A program made the translations under genes and the position numbers. DNA of 22,573 nt from CAYUIG01 sp964444685 (GTDB taxonomy: Bacteria > Gemmatimonadota > Gemmatimonadetes > Longimicrobiales > RSA9): the NCBI GenBank assembly GCA_964444685.1, contig CAYUIG010000051.1, positions 1 to 22,573 on the forward strand, in the 5' to 3' direction. Positions 1-7,829 of this stretch are shown here, piece after piece. The number at the start of each line of letters is the position of its first letter. The stretch's first letter is position 1. Below the pieces are notes generated by a model. That model was not told the DNA's origin. It worked only from the letters and a program-made list of their open reading frames with translations, and did not search any database.

Positions 1-477
1 CGCGGGCTCGCGGGTGCGACGGCGCCGGACGTGCGCCGGCTGGTGGACGGCGATGGGTCGCACGATCTCATTGTGATGGACACGCCGTCCGAGATCACGA
101 CGATTCCGGCCGCGGCGGTGGAGCGTGCGCACGTGCTGCTCGTGCCGGTGCAGCCGGGTACGGACGTGGTGAAGGACGTGCGCGCTGCGGCGCAGCTGCT
201 CACACTCGTGGGCTCGCAGGGCAGTCGTCTGCGCGCGGTGCTGGTGCGCAGCCGTGACGCGCAGCTGGCCGAGCAGGCGCGCGCCGAGCTGGAGAGCGCG
301 TATCCGGGCACGGCCTACCAGACGGTGATTCCGGAGGACGACGCCATCGATTACGCGCTGCACACGGGCGTGCCGCTGGCCGGCCAGGCGCCGGACTCGC
401 GCGCGGCGGCGGCGTACCGGATGCTGGCGATCGAGGTGGCGTCCGATCTCGATGCGGCGGGGGAACCCGGGGAGTGA
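1..477 (+). CDS. ParA/MinD-like ATPase, 3' end only
   Basis: The frame is open from the first base, so the N-terminus, including any Walker A loop, lies outside the window. The visible 158 residues or so contain a Walker B-like strand (DLIVMDTPSE), then a segment AHVLLVPVQPGTDVVKDVRA typical of ParA/MinD/Soj P-loop ATPases, and a late 'YQTVIPEDDAIDYALHTGVPL' type region (given here as a pattern, around the last 60 residues). This matches the family's usual order: an Asp-containing strand, a partner-binding helix, and a loop preceding the last helix. ParA proteins position chromosomes, plasmids or protein complexes by ATP-driven binding to DNA or membrane. The gene ends 13 bases before the preferred start of the MlaE-like gene, so the two are probably co-transcribed. 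No ParB partner is visible. Family assignment is fairly sure; cargo is unknown. Confidence 0.75.
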   Translation, partial: RGLAGATAPDVRRLVDGDGSHDLIVMDTPSEITTIPAAAVERAHVLLVPVQPGTDVVKDVRAAAQLLTLVGSQGSRLRAVLVRSRDAQLAEQARAELESAYPGTAYQTVIPEDDAIDYALHTGVPLAGQAPDSRAAAAYRMLAIEVASDLDAAGEPGE

Positions 478-490
478 TCGCGGTGGTTCG

Positions 491-1267
491 GTGTATCAGC
501 TGAGGCGGCTCGGGGAGGCGGTGGAGTCGGCGCTCACGCAAGTGGGCGAAGCGACCACGATGTCGTGGCAGCTGTTGAAGGTATTGCCGCGGCCGGGTCT
601 CTACGCGAGTTCTGCGATCCAGCAGGCGTACGTGATGGGGATCTCGTCGCTGCCGCTGGTCATGGTCATGGCGTTCCTCGGCGGCGCGGTCACATCACAG
701 CAGACGGGCACGCAGTTCAGCGGCGGCCTGCCGCTGTGGGTGATCGGCAGCGTGCTCGCGGCGAGCATGCTGACCGAGCTGGGCCCGCTGCTCACCGGTA
801 TCGTCATGATGGCGCGCATCGGCGCGGCGATCGCGGCCGAGCTCGCGACCATGAAGGTGACCGAGCAGATCGATGCGCTGTACGCGATGGGGCGCGACCC
901 GGTGACGTTCCTCGTCGCGCCGCGCGTGGCCGCCGGGCTGCTGGTGTTTCCGCCGCTCGTGGTGATCGCGGACGCGGTGGGCATCGGCGCCGGCTGGCTG
1001 GTCGGGCTCGTCGCAGTGGACGGCCTCACGAGCGCGGACGTCATCTACGGCATGCGCTACTATTTCCGGCCGTGGGCGCTGATCTTTTCGGTGCTGAAGG
1101 GTGCAACGTTCGGTGTGGCCATTACGTTCATTGCCTGCTTCGTCGGTCTGCAGGGGCGCGGCGGAGCGGAAGGCGTGGGGCGGACGACGACGCAGGCGGT
1201 CGTCGCGACGACGATCGTGCTGATGCTCCTGGACGTGCTGCTGACGCCGGTGCTGAAGGCGTTCTGA
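491..1267 (+). CDS. mlaE: MlaE-family ABC transporter permease
   Basis: Integral inner-membrane permease of the MCE/Mla-type lipid transporter, which moves phospholipids between the inner and outer membranes of diderm bacteria. The protein has about five hydrophobic segments and the conserved MlaE core: TELGPLLTGIVMMARIGAAI, then AAELATMKVTEQIDAL, then a mid-protein 'GRDPVTFLVAPRVAA' stretch and a hydrophobic C-terminus. Its length of about 258 residues fits the family. A GTG at 491 is preferred. An in-frame ATG at 452 also exists, but its 13 extra residues (rich in Gly, Arg and Ser) are encoded inside the upstream gene and look non-native. Neither start has a perfectly spaced ribosome binding site. 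The ATPase and MCE-domain genes follow directly, so the three form one operon. Family is secure; the start is uncertain. Confidence 0.9.
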   Translation: MYQLRRLGEAVESALTQVGEATTMSWQLLKVLPRPGLYASSAIQQAYVMGISSLPLVMVMAFLGGAVTSQQTGTQFSGGLPLWVIGSVLAASMLTELGPLLTGIVMMARIGAAIAAELATMKVTEQIDALYAMGRDPVTFLVAPRVAAGLLVFPPLVVIADAVGIGAGWLVGLVAVDGLTSADVIYGMRYYFRPWALIFSVLKGATFGVAITFIACFVGLQGRGGAEGVGRTTTQAVVATTIVLMLLDVLLTPVLKAF

Positions 1268-1283
1268 GGGGTAGCAGGGCGGG

Positions 1284-2039
1284 ATGATCGAGTTTCGCAA
1301 TCTGCACAAGAGCTTCGGCTCACTCGTGGTGCTCGCGGGCGTCGACCTGACCGTGGAGGAAGGGGAGACGCTGGCGCTGCTCGGTCCGTCGGGAACGGGG
1401 AAGAGCGTGCTGCTGAAGCACGCGATCGGCCTGCTCCAGCCGGACGAGGGCGACGTGATCGTGGACGGCATCTCGATTTCCGAAGCGAGCGACGATGAGT
1501 TGAAGAGCGTGCGGCGCCGGCTTGGCTACGTGTTCCAGAATGCGGCGCTGTTCGACTCGCTCACGGTCGCCGAGAACCTCCACCTCGCGCAGACGGATGA
1601 GAAGGGCGGCGTGCCGCTGGAGCGCTCGCGCGCAGAGGCGGTCGAGCTGCTGGAGCGCGTGAACCTCGACGCGTCGGTGCTGAACAAGTACCCGGGTGAG
1701 CTGTCGGGCGGGATGCGGAAGCGCGTGGGCGTGGCGCGCGCAATCGCGAGCCGGCCGCGCTACCTCCTCTGGGATGAGCCGACCACCGGCCTCGACCCCG
1801 TGAACGCGGACAACATCGACGAGCTGATCGTGGAACTGAGCCGGGAGCTGCGCGTGACGAGCATCGTCGTCACACACGACCTGGACACCGCGTTCGATGT
1901 GGGCGACCGTATCGCGCTGCTGTACGAGGGGCGGATCCGCGCGAACGCGGCGCCAGCGCAAATTCTCGAGAGCACGGACCCGGTGGTGATGCGGTTCGTG
2001 CGGCGCAGCCGGGTCGAAACCCCGGTGGCCCAGGACTGA
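1284..2039 (+). CDS. mlaF: MlaF-type ABC transporter ATP-binding protein
   Basis: Cytoplasmic ATPase that powers the MlaE-type permease. At 251 residues it carries all motifs of an active ABC ATPase: Walker A GPSGTGKS (34-41), Q-loop Gln85, signature LSGGMRKR (140-147), Walker B YLLWDEP (160-166) with catalytic Glu165, D-loop GLDP, and the H-loop histidine in VTHD (His198). The signature variant SGGMRKR is typical of the MlaF branch rather than of sugar or amino-acid importers. It begins 16 bases after the permease stop and ends 3 bases before the MCE gene, consistent with one transcript and translational coupling. No residues appear degraded. Assignment to lipid transport rests on both the signature and the neighbours. 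Confidence 0.93.
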   Translation: MIEFRNLHKSFGSLVVLAGVDLTVEEGETLALLGPSGTGKSVLLKHAIGLLQPDEGDVIVDGISISEASDDELKSVRRRLGYVFQNAALFDSLTVAENLHLAQTDEKGGVPLERSRAEAVELLERVNLDASVLNKYPGELSGGMRKRVGVARAIASRPRYLLWDEPTTGLDPVNADNIDELIVELSRELRVTSIVVTHDLDTAFDVGDRIALLYEGRIRANAAPAQILESTDPVVMRFVRRSRVETPVAQD

Positions 2040-2042
2040 GAC

Positions 2043-2918
2043 ATGGACAAGCGGAAGCGGAACCGGAACCTGGCCGCACTCGGGCTGCTCACGATCGCAG
2101 CCGTCGGCCTGTTCTTCTGGGGACTGTACTACCTCCTCGGAAACCCGGTTCTCAAGGGCGGCATGGACGTCGTGGTCGCGCTCGAGAACGGCGCCGGCCT
2201 GAAGCGCGGCGACCGGGTTCACCTCCAGGGCGTGGAAGTCGGTTCCGTCCGCAGCGTCGTGTTGAGCGGCGGGCAGGGCGTCCACGTGGACGTGCGACTG
2301 CGTGATTCGTTCGAGCTGCCCGCCGACACGCGCGCCGCGGTGACGGGCGACGTCTTCGGTGCACACACACTCGAGCTGCTGCCGGGTACGGCGCGTGTTC
2401 GGCTAGAGGATCGCGACACGATCTCGGGCGCGGCCGCGGCGGCACTTCCCGAACTCGCGGCAGACGTCGGTGCGCGCGCGGCCTCCGCACTGAGTGCCGT
2501 GGATGCGTTGCTCTCGGAGCAGGCCGTGGCCGACATTCATGCAACGACCGCGGTTCTGCCCGCGAGTGCCGCGGAATTGAGGGCGGCGTTCGGTGAGCTG
2601 CGGCTCGCGGCCGCAGCGCTGCGGCGCACGGCCGAGAACGTGGAGAGCGCGCAGACGGGCGAGGCGGTGAACTCGGCGGTGGCGGAGGTTGAGCAGAGCG
2701 CGCGTGCGCTCACGAGCGCGGCCGAGACCATGCAACGTTCGCTGGGCTCGCTGGCATCCGTAATGGAGAAGATCGACGGCGGGCAGGGCACCTTTGGGCT
2801 GCTCGTGAACGATTCGTCGCTGTACATGGAGTTGAGCAACACGCTGCGCGAGATGCGCGCCCTCGCCGCGGACATCCGCGAGCGGCCGGGCCGCTACATC
2901 AATCTGCGCGTGTTCTAG
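2043..2918 (+). CDS. mlaD: MlaD-type MCE-domain substrate-binding protein
   Basis: Membrane-anchored periplasmic lipid-binding subunit of the Mla-type transporter. The basic N-terminus (MDKRKRNRN) is followed by one membrane helix (about residues 9-32) and an MCE domain (about 37-118). That domain has the hallmark pattern of a charged strand, 'GAGLKRGDRVHLQGVEVGSV' (51-70), and a later TGDVFGAHTLELLPG. After it comes an Ala/Glu/Arg-rich, probably alpha-helical or coiled-coil region (about 125-290), which in this family forms the tunnel or needle, ending with the GTFGLLVNDSSLYMEL motif common at MCE C-termini. At 291 residues it is longer than E. coli MlaD (about 180) and closer to the MCE proteins of actinobacteria and chloroplast TGD2. 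No MlaA, MlaB or MlaC homologue is in view. Confidence 0.88.
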   Translation: MDKRKRNRNLAALGLLTIAAVGLFFWGLYYLLGNPVLKGGMDVVVALENGAGLKRGDRVHLQGVEVGSVRSVVLSGGQGVHVDVRLRDSFELPADTRAAVTGDVFGAHTLELLPGTARVRLEDRDTISGAAAAALPELAADVGARAASALSAVDALLSEQAVADIHATTAVLPASAAELRAAFGELRLAAAALRRTAENVESAQTGEAVNSAVAEVEQSARALTSAAETMQRSLGSLASVMEKIDGGQGTFGLLVNDSSLYMELSNTLREMRALAADIRERPGRYINLRVF

Positions 2919-3012
2919 CAGAACGCCGCTCCGGGCGCGGTTTCCGGGGCGGTTCGGATCTTGCGCTTCCGCAGGCGGGGATCGCGGGATTCGAAGGCAT
3001 CTGGAGGAATCG

Positions 3013-3336
3013 GTGATCCAGTCCGGGCTGCACTTCGTGCTTCTGCTGTTCGCAGCCGTCGGCTTCACGGGGGCCGGGGCGGCGCTGGCCGTGGCCCGGC
3101 AGCGCTGGTGTGCCGAAGCGGAGCGCGATTACGGCATGCTCAGCGTAGCCTGCATGCTCTTCGTTTTCGGCGCACTGTGCACCGCCGTCAGTGCCGGCCT
3201 CTCCGGCATCCTCGCGTTCGGCGGCGTGCTGACGCTCGCGGCGTACATTGCCGCGGCCCAGCGGGTCGGTCTCTTCCGCATCGAGGCGGGCGGCAGCATC
3301 GAGGCTGAGGCGGCCGAGGAGCCGAGGCTTCGATAA
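3013..3336 (+). CDS. small integral membrane protein of unknown function
   Basis: A 107-residue protein starting with GTG, preceded by a strong ribosome binding site (GGAGGAAT, 3004-3010) at good spacing. It has three hydrophobic stretches: about residues 6-28, 40-63 (with a Cys-containing segment ACMLFVFGALCTAV) and 66-82. A charged C-terminal tail rich in Glu and Ala follows. I do not recognise the family. It lies 94 bases after the mlaD-like gene on the same strand, so it may be the last gene of the lipid-transport operon or have its own promoter. The good ribosome site and the clear membrane pattern support it being real. No function is assigned. Confidence 0.65.
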   Translation: MIQSGLHFVLLLFAAVGFTGAGAALAVARQRWCAEAERDYGMLSVACMLFVFGALCTAVSAGLSGILAFGGVLTLAAYIAAAQRVGLFRIEAGGSIEAEAAEEPRLR

Positions 3337-3342
3337 CCTGAC

Positions 3343-3474
3343 GAGACTGGAGTCGGGAGTCGGGAGACTGGAGTCTGGTTTCGGGCGAGGAAAATGACCT
3401 GCCGAAACCGGACGTCAGAATCCAGACCCGCCGTAAACCAGTCTCCAGTCTCCAGACTCCAGTCTCCAGACTCG
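3343..3474. repeat. inverted array of 7-bp repeats
   Basis: Two arms of exact 7-base periodicity face each other. The left arm (3349-3383) reads GGAGTCG, GGAGTCG, GGAGACT, GGAGTCT, GGTTTCG. The right arm, read on the minus strand from 3474 inward, has CGAGTCT, GGAGACT, GGAGTCT, GGAGACT, GGAGACT and ends in GGTTT (3435-3439). The cores AGTCT and AGACT are reverse complements, so neighbouring units can also form small hairpins within one arm. A second perfect 8-bp inverted repeat, GGTTTCGG (3377-3384) and CCGAAACC (3402-3409), sits inside. The element lies between the small membrane protein gene and the glyS promoter. It may be a REP-like intergenic element or act as a transcription barrier. 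Function is unknown. Confidence 0.85.
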
Positions 3475-3484
3475 GAAGTTCGCA

Positions 3485-3513
3485 TTGCCCACCCTCCTCG
3501 GTTGCCCTAACTT
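3485..3513 (+). promoter_or_regulatory. candidate sigma70-type promoter of glyS
   Basis: TTGCCC (3485-3490) and TAACTT (3508-3513) are separated by 17 bases. The -35 matches consensus at four of six positions. The -10 keeps the first T, the A and the last T. The pair lies 45 bases upstream of the glyS ATG and directly after the heptad repeat. This is a pattern match only. Confidence 0.4.
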
Positions 3514-3557
3514 GGCCGGCCGTTGTTTCGTGCGCATCCCCTCCGGAACGAGACGCA

Positions 3558-4877
3558 ATGGCGGTCGAAACCGACCTGATGGATCGGCTGGTGTCGCTGT
3601 GCAAGCGGCGCGGCTTCGTCTTTCAATCCTCCGAGATCTACGGCGGCACCGGTTCGGTCTGGGACTACGGACCGCTCGGTGCCGAACTCAAGCGCAATCT
3701 GAAGGACCTGTGGTGGAGCGCGATGGTCCACCGACGGGACGACATCGAAGGCCTGGATGCCGCCATCCTGATGCACCCGCGCGTGTGGGAGGCATCCGAG
3801 CACGTCGACGTGTTCACGGACCCGCTGGTGGAGTGCACGAACTGCCACCGGCGATTTCGTGCAGACGTCCCCGAGATCGCGAGCGGCCAGTGCCCGGTGT
3901 GCGGCACGCGCAACGCGTTCGGCGAGCCGCGGCAGTTCAACCTGATGTTCAAGACGTTCATGGGCCCGGTCGAGGATGCGGCCGCGGTGATCTACCTGCG
4001 GCCGGAGACCGCGCAGGGGATCTACGTGAACTTCCTGAACGTGCAGGGCGCGGCACGGCAGAAGGTGCCGTTCGGGATCGCGCAGATCGGCAAGGCGTTC
4101 CGCAACGAGATCACGCCCGGGAACTTCATCTTCCGCACGCGCGAGTTCGAGCAGGCGGAGATGCAGTTCTTCGTGAAGCCGGGCACCGACGACGAGTGGT
4201 TCGAGCGCTGGAAGGCCGAGCGGATGGCGTGGGTGCAGTCGCTCGGGATCCGGCCGGAAAAGCTGCGCTTCCACGAGCACGGCGCGGACGAGCTGGCGCA
4301 CTACGCGAAGAAGGCGTTCGACATCGAGTATGAGTTCCCGTTCGGCTGGAAGGAGTTCGAGGGCATCCACAATCGCACGGACTTCGATCTCCGCCGCCAC
4401 CAGGAGTTCTCCGGCAAGCGGCTGGAGTACATCGATCCCGGCACGAACGAACGATTCGTGCCGTACGTGGTCGAAACGTCGATGGGTGTGGACCGCTGCC
4501 TGCTGGTGCTGCTGGCGGACGCATACCGCGAGGAGGTGGTCGAAGGCGAGGAGCGCATCGTGCTCGCGCTGCATCCGCGCCTCGCGCCCATCAAGGCCGC
4601 GGTGTTCCCGCTGGTGAAGAAGGACGGGATGCCGGAGATGGCGGAAAAGATCCACGACGCGCTGAAGGCGGCGGGGATCCCGTCGTTCCGTGACGACAGC
4701 GGTTCGATCGGGCGGCGGTACCGCAGGCAGGATGAGGCGGGCACGCCGCTCGGCATCACGGTGGATGGGCAGAGCACGGAGGACGGGACCGTGACGGTGC
4801 GGGACCGCGATACGCTGGAGCAGGTGCGGGTGCCGGCGGATGGAATTGTCGGCTACATCCGCGATCGGATCGGCTGA
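3558..4877 (+). CDS. glyS: glycyl-tRNA synthetase, single-chain class II type
   Basis: Charges tRNA-Gly with glycine in the cytoplasm. This is the alpha2 (eukaryote/Thermus-like) form, not the alpha2beta2 GlyQ/GlyS form of E. coli; some databases call it glyQS. It is 439 residues long, near the usual size. Visible elements are the opening SSEIYGGTGSVWDYGPLG (24-41) and a zinc-ribbon Cys set at C93, C96, C112 and C115. The glycine/ATP site follows: RPETAQGIYVNF (148-159), class II motif 2 with FRNEI (181-185) and FRTREFEQAE (192-201), and motif 3 in ETSMGVDR (306-313). A HGTP anticodon-binding domain covers about 335-430. It has its own candidate promoter and is followed 24 bases later by the NSS transporter gene. 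The ATG start fits the family N-terminus. Confidence 0.96.
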   Translation: MAVETDLMDRLVSLCKRRGFVFQSSEIYGGTGSVWDYGPLGAELKRNLKDLWWSAMVHRRDDIEGLDAAILMHPRVWEASEHVDVFTDPLVECTNCHRRFRADVPEIASGQCPVCGTRNAFGEPRQFNLMFKTFMGPVEDAAAVIYLRPETAQGIYVNFLNVQGAARQKVPFGIAQIGKAFRNEITPGNFIFRTREFEQAEMQFFVKPGTDDEWFERWKAERMAWVQSLGIRPEKLRFHEHGADELAHYAKKAFDIEYEFPFGWKEFEGIHNRTDFDLRRHQEFSGKRLEYIDPGTNERFVPYVVETSMGVDRCLLVLLADAYREEVVEGEERIVLALHPRLAPIKAAVFPLVKKDGMPEMAEKIHDALKAAGIPSFRDDSGSIGRRYRRQDEAGTPLGITVDGQSTEDGTVTVRDRDTLEQVRVPADGIVGYIRDRIG

Positions 4878-4901
4878 GGAAGGCTCCATCCGGGAGGCGT
4901 G

Positions 4902-6371
4902 GTGAGCGACAAGACGACGCAGTTCTTCACGAGCCGCTGGGGGATGTTCCTGGCCATGCTCGGCATGGCGGTGGGAACGGGCAACATCTGGCGCTTCCCG
5001 CGCGTTGCCGCGAACAACGGCGGCGGCTCCTTCCTCGTGGCATGGGTGTGCTTCCTCCTGCTGTGGTCAGTGCCGCTGATCATGGTGGAGTTCGCGATGG
5101 GCAAGGCCACGCGCTACGGCGCGGTCGGTGCCTTCGCGCGCATGCTGGGGCCGAAGTTCGCGTGGATGGGCGCGTGGGTCGCGTTCACCGCGATGATGAT
5201 CATGTTCTACTACGCGGTCGTCACCGGTTGGACGATCCGCTACGCGGTCGGTGCAGTGACGGGCGAGCTGGGCACCGGGGCGCCCGGCGCGCTGTGGGAA
5301 AGCTTCTCGTACCAGCCGGCGGTTGTGCTCTTCCAGGCGATCGCGCTCGGGCTCGGCGTCTACGTCGTTGCCAAAGGGGTGGGCGGGATCGAGAAGGCCA
5401 CGAAGATCCTGATTCCGACGCTGTTCCTGCTCGTCCTCGTCCTCGCGATCCGCGCGGTCACGCTCCCGGGTGCGGTGAACGGCCTGAATTTCCTCTTCAC
5501 GCCGTCGCTGGAAGGTCTGTCGAATCCGCGCGTGTGGCTGGAGGCACTGACGCAGAACGCGTGGGACACGGGCGCGGGCTGGGGCCTGATTCTCACGTAC
5601 GCGATCTACCTGCGCAGACGCGAGGACACGGCACTCAACGCGTTCATGCTGGGCTTCGGGAACAACACGGTGTCGCTGCTGGCCGGCATCATGGTGCTGT
5701 GCACGGTGTTCTCGATCATGCCGGACGCGGCCTCGCAGATCGTGGGCGCGGGCAATGAAGGGCTGACCTTCATCTGGGTGCCGCAGCTCTTCGCGGCGAT
5801 GCCCGCCGGCCGAATCCTCATGGTGTTCTTCTTCCTCGCGCTGTTCTTTGCGGCCTGGTCGAGCCTGATCTCGATGATCGAGCTGGCAACCCGTGTGCTC
5901 CAGGATGGCGGGCTGGAGCGCGGCCGTGCGCTCATGATCGTTGCGATCGCCGGGTTCCTCCTGGGCGTGCCCTCGGCGCTGAGCGAGGCGGTGCTTCAGA
6001 ACCAGGACTTCGTGTGGGGCGTCGCGCTCATGGTGTCCGGGCTGTTCTTCGCGATCACGGTGCTGCGCTACGGCGTACGGCGTTTCCGCGAGGAGCTCGT
6101 AAACCGCGATGCGGACCTGCGCATCGGCGCGTGGTGGGACTGGGCGATCCGCTTCGTGATCGTCGAGGCGATCGTGCTCGTCATCTGGTGGTTCCTGAAC
6201 GTGCGCAGCGAGCCGCTGTGGGGCCGCTTCGGAATCGGCAACATGGCCGCACAGTTCGGGGCGGCGCTTATCGTGTTCCTGCTGCTCAACCGCTGGATGG
6301 TGGCGAAGACGCGGCCGGAGGTGGACCGGAGCATCCCGCCGGAGGGCGAGACGGTTCCGTCGATACCATGA
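4902..6371 (+). CDS. sodium-dependent transporter, NSS/SNF family
   Basis: Inner-membrane symporter of the neurotransmitter:sodium symporter family (LeuT fold), which imports amino acids or related compounds with Na+. The hallmark GTGNIWRFP (25-33) in the first helix is intact and supplies sodium and substrate contacts in LeuT relatives. It is followed by a Gly-rich unwound stretch (NNGGGSF, 38-44). About eleven to twelve hydrophobic helices span its roughly 489 residues, as expected. Two adjacent GTG codons (4899, 4902) could start it. The ribosome site GGGAGG (4892-4897) favours the second. It follows glyS by 24 bases. Glycine or another small amino acid would be a natural guess given that neighbour, but substrate cannot be read from the sequence. 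A possible small partner subunit is encoded at 16462-16578. Confidence 0.93.
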   Translation: MSDKTTQFFTSRWGMFLAMLGMAVGTGNIWRFPRVAANNGGGSFLVAWVCFLLLWSVPLIMVEFAMGKATRYGAVGAFARMLGPKFAWMGAWVAFTAMMIMFYYAVVTGWTIRYAVGAVTGELGTGAPGALWESFSYQPAVVLFQAIALGLGVYVVAKGVGGIEKATKILIPTLFLLVLVLAIRAVTLPGAVNGLNFLFTPSLEGLSNPRVWLEALTQNAWDTGAGWGLILTYAIYLRRREDTALNAFMLGFGNNTVSLLAGIMVLCTVFSIMPDAASQIVGAGNEGLTFIWVPQLFAAMPAGRILMVFFFLALFFAAWSSLISMIELATRVLQDGGLERGRALMIVAIAGFLLGVPSALSEAVLQNQDFVWGVALMVSGLFFAITVLRYGVRRFREELVNRDADLRIGAWWDWAIRFVIVEAIVLVIWWFLNVRSEPLWGRFGIGNMAAQFGAALIVFLLLNRWMVAKTRPEVDRSIPPEGETVPSIP

Positions 6372-6399
6372 ACCGCCGTGCGCCCGGAGTGACGGGCGG

Positions 6400-7122
6400 A
6401 TGAGCTTCGAAGAGTTCGAGACCGCCGCGTGGGCGGAGTGGGAACGCATCCCGGAGCGGTTCAAGGAGGGCATCGACGGATTGATCGTGCGCCGCAAGGC
6501 GAAACCGCACCGCGGTGCGCCGGGCGCGTACACGCTGGGCGAGTGCCTGACGGAGAGTTATCCGTCGGACTTCGGCGGGCCGGACACGATCCGGTCCGCC
6601 GTCGTACTGTACTGGGGCTCGTTTCGTGCCCTTGCGGAGGAAGATCCGTCGTTCGACTGGCGGACGGAGCTGTGGGAGACGCTGACGCACGAACTGCAGC
6701 ATCACCTCGAATCGCTCGCCGCGGATGAAGCGCTGCTCGACCTCGACTACGCGATGGACGAGCACTTCAAGCGGCAGGATGGCCAGCCCTTCGACCCGTT
6801 CTACTACCGCGGCGGGGAGCCGCACGACGACGGCTGGTATCGCGTCGAGGACCTGTGGTTCCTCGAGCGCCCCGCCGACGCGCCGATCCAGCAGTTCGAC
6901 TGGGCGAAGCGGCGCTACGAGGTGCACGTGCCCGACCGCACGGCCGATGTCACCTTCGTCGTGATTCACGGCGTGAAGGAGGCGCCGGCGGCGCTGAACC
7001 TCGTGCTCGTACGGCCGCGCGGCCTCGGTTCGCTGCTGCGCTCGGCACTCGGCCGCGCATCGTGGCGAGTCGAAGAGTCCGATGTGGACGCGCGCGAGAT
7101 ACCGCGGGAGGATCCCGCATGA
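6400..7122 (+). CDS. minimal zincin-like metallopeptidase (PF06262-like)
   Basis: A 240-residue soluble protein with a metallopeptidase core: HELQH (97-101, HEXXH) inside the longer stretch ETLTHELQHHLESLAADE (93-110). The N-terminal pattern (SFEEFETAAWAEWERIPERF, 2-21) resembles the small gluzincin-like family exemplified by Acel_2062-type proteins, where a helix of this kind precedes the fold. The usual third ligand in HEXXHxxGxxD is not at its standard place; Asp109 or Glu110 are candidates. The protein is longer than the minimal family (about 120 residues), with an extra C-terminal half of unknown fold. There is no signal peptide. Its stop overlaps the next gene's start (ATGA), so the two are translationally coupled. 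Substrate is unknown, and activity is inferred only. Confidence 0.7.
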   Translation: MSFEEFETAAWAEWERIPERFKEGIDGLIVRRKAKPHRGAPGAYTLGECLTESYPSDFGGPDTIRSAVVLYWGSFRALAEEDPSFDWRTELWETLTHELQHHLESLAADEALLDLDYAMDEHFKRQDGQPFDPFYYRGGEPHDDGWYRVEDLWFLERPADAPIQQFDWAKRRYEVHVPDRTADVTFVVIHGVKEAPAALNLVLVRPRGLGSLLRSALGRASWRVEESDVDAREIPREDPA

Positions 7123-7829
7123 CGCGTCCGACGCCGTACGACCTGCTCATGGGCGGGCTCGACGAAGCGCGCCTCGATGCGCTCGATGCCGAGTCGTTCG
7201 ATTCGCCGGAAGAACTCATGCACCGGCAGGCCGCCGGCGAGGCGCTGCACGACCTCGCGGGCGGAAGTCCGGGTGCCGCGGTGCTGGAGTATGCATCGCT
7301 CCTATACCACGCGCTGCGGTTCCGGCGCGCGGATCGCATGGTTTTCGACATCGAGGAGTCGCTGCTGCGTGAGCTCGCGGCGACGCGTGCACCGCTGGGT
7401 CGCTGGCCGTTGCGGCCGCCGGCGCCCGCCGGATACGTCCGCTTCCCCGAACTGAAGCTCTGGGCGCTCGTGCAGGAGGATGCACCCGCCGAGGCCGTGG
7501 ATGGACTCTTCTGGGCCATGTCGGATCGGCGGCTCGAGCTGCTGCTCTGTCTCGGCATGTGGTCCGGCCGGCCGGGGCTCAGCGTCGTGCCGGTATCCGC
7601 AGTCGTCCCGGATGACCCCGGCCATTGGGCCGACATGCCGGCGCGGGCGGATGGCGAGGACTTCTCGAACGTGCTGCCGGGCGGCGAAATCGATGCGCTG
7701 CTCGCGCTCACCACGCCGCTCGAAGCGTTGAAGCTCGCCTCGCGGATCTTCCATCACATCGCAGAGCACCCGCATCTCGTCGACGCGGGCGGCGAACACG
7801 AACGGCGCGTGCGCGCGGTCGATGGATAA
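7119..7829 (+). CDS. conserved-looking protein of unknown function
   Basis: A 236-residue soluble protein that I do not recognise. It starts at an ATG overlapping the zincin stop, with a good ribosome site (GGGAGGAT, 7106-7113), and its last 8 bases overlap the start of polX. It is acidic and rich in Leu, Ala and Arg. No catalytic motif, membrane segment or signal peptide is visible. A pattern of two helical stretches (about residues 35-90), a short central segment PELKLWALVQEDAP (about 110-123) and a C-terminal helix suggests a compact globular protein. Coupling to the zincin upstream and PolX downstream suggests it works with one of them. That is inference only. Confidence 0.7.
   Translation: MTRPTPYDLLMGGLDEARLDALDAESFDSPEELMHRQAAGEALHDLAGGSPGAAVLEYASLLYHALRFRRADRMVFDIEESLLRELAATRAPLGRWPLRPPAPAGYVRFPELKLWALVQEDAPAEAVDGLFWAMSDRRLELLLCLGMWSGRPGLSVVPVSAVVPDDPGHWADMPARADGEDFSNVLPGGEIDALLALTTPLEALKLASRIFHHIAEHPHLVDAGGEHERRVRAVDG

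Noticed and set aside
452..490. ATG start for the MlaE permease at 452
   Set aside because: The extra residues lie within the ParA-like coding sequence and do not look like a permease N-terminus, though this start cannot be fully excluded.
3343..3474. Possible CRISPR-like repeat
   Set aside because: Units are 7 bases with no spacers, the two arms are inverted rather than direct, and no cas gene is near.
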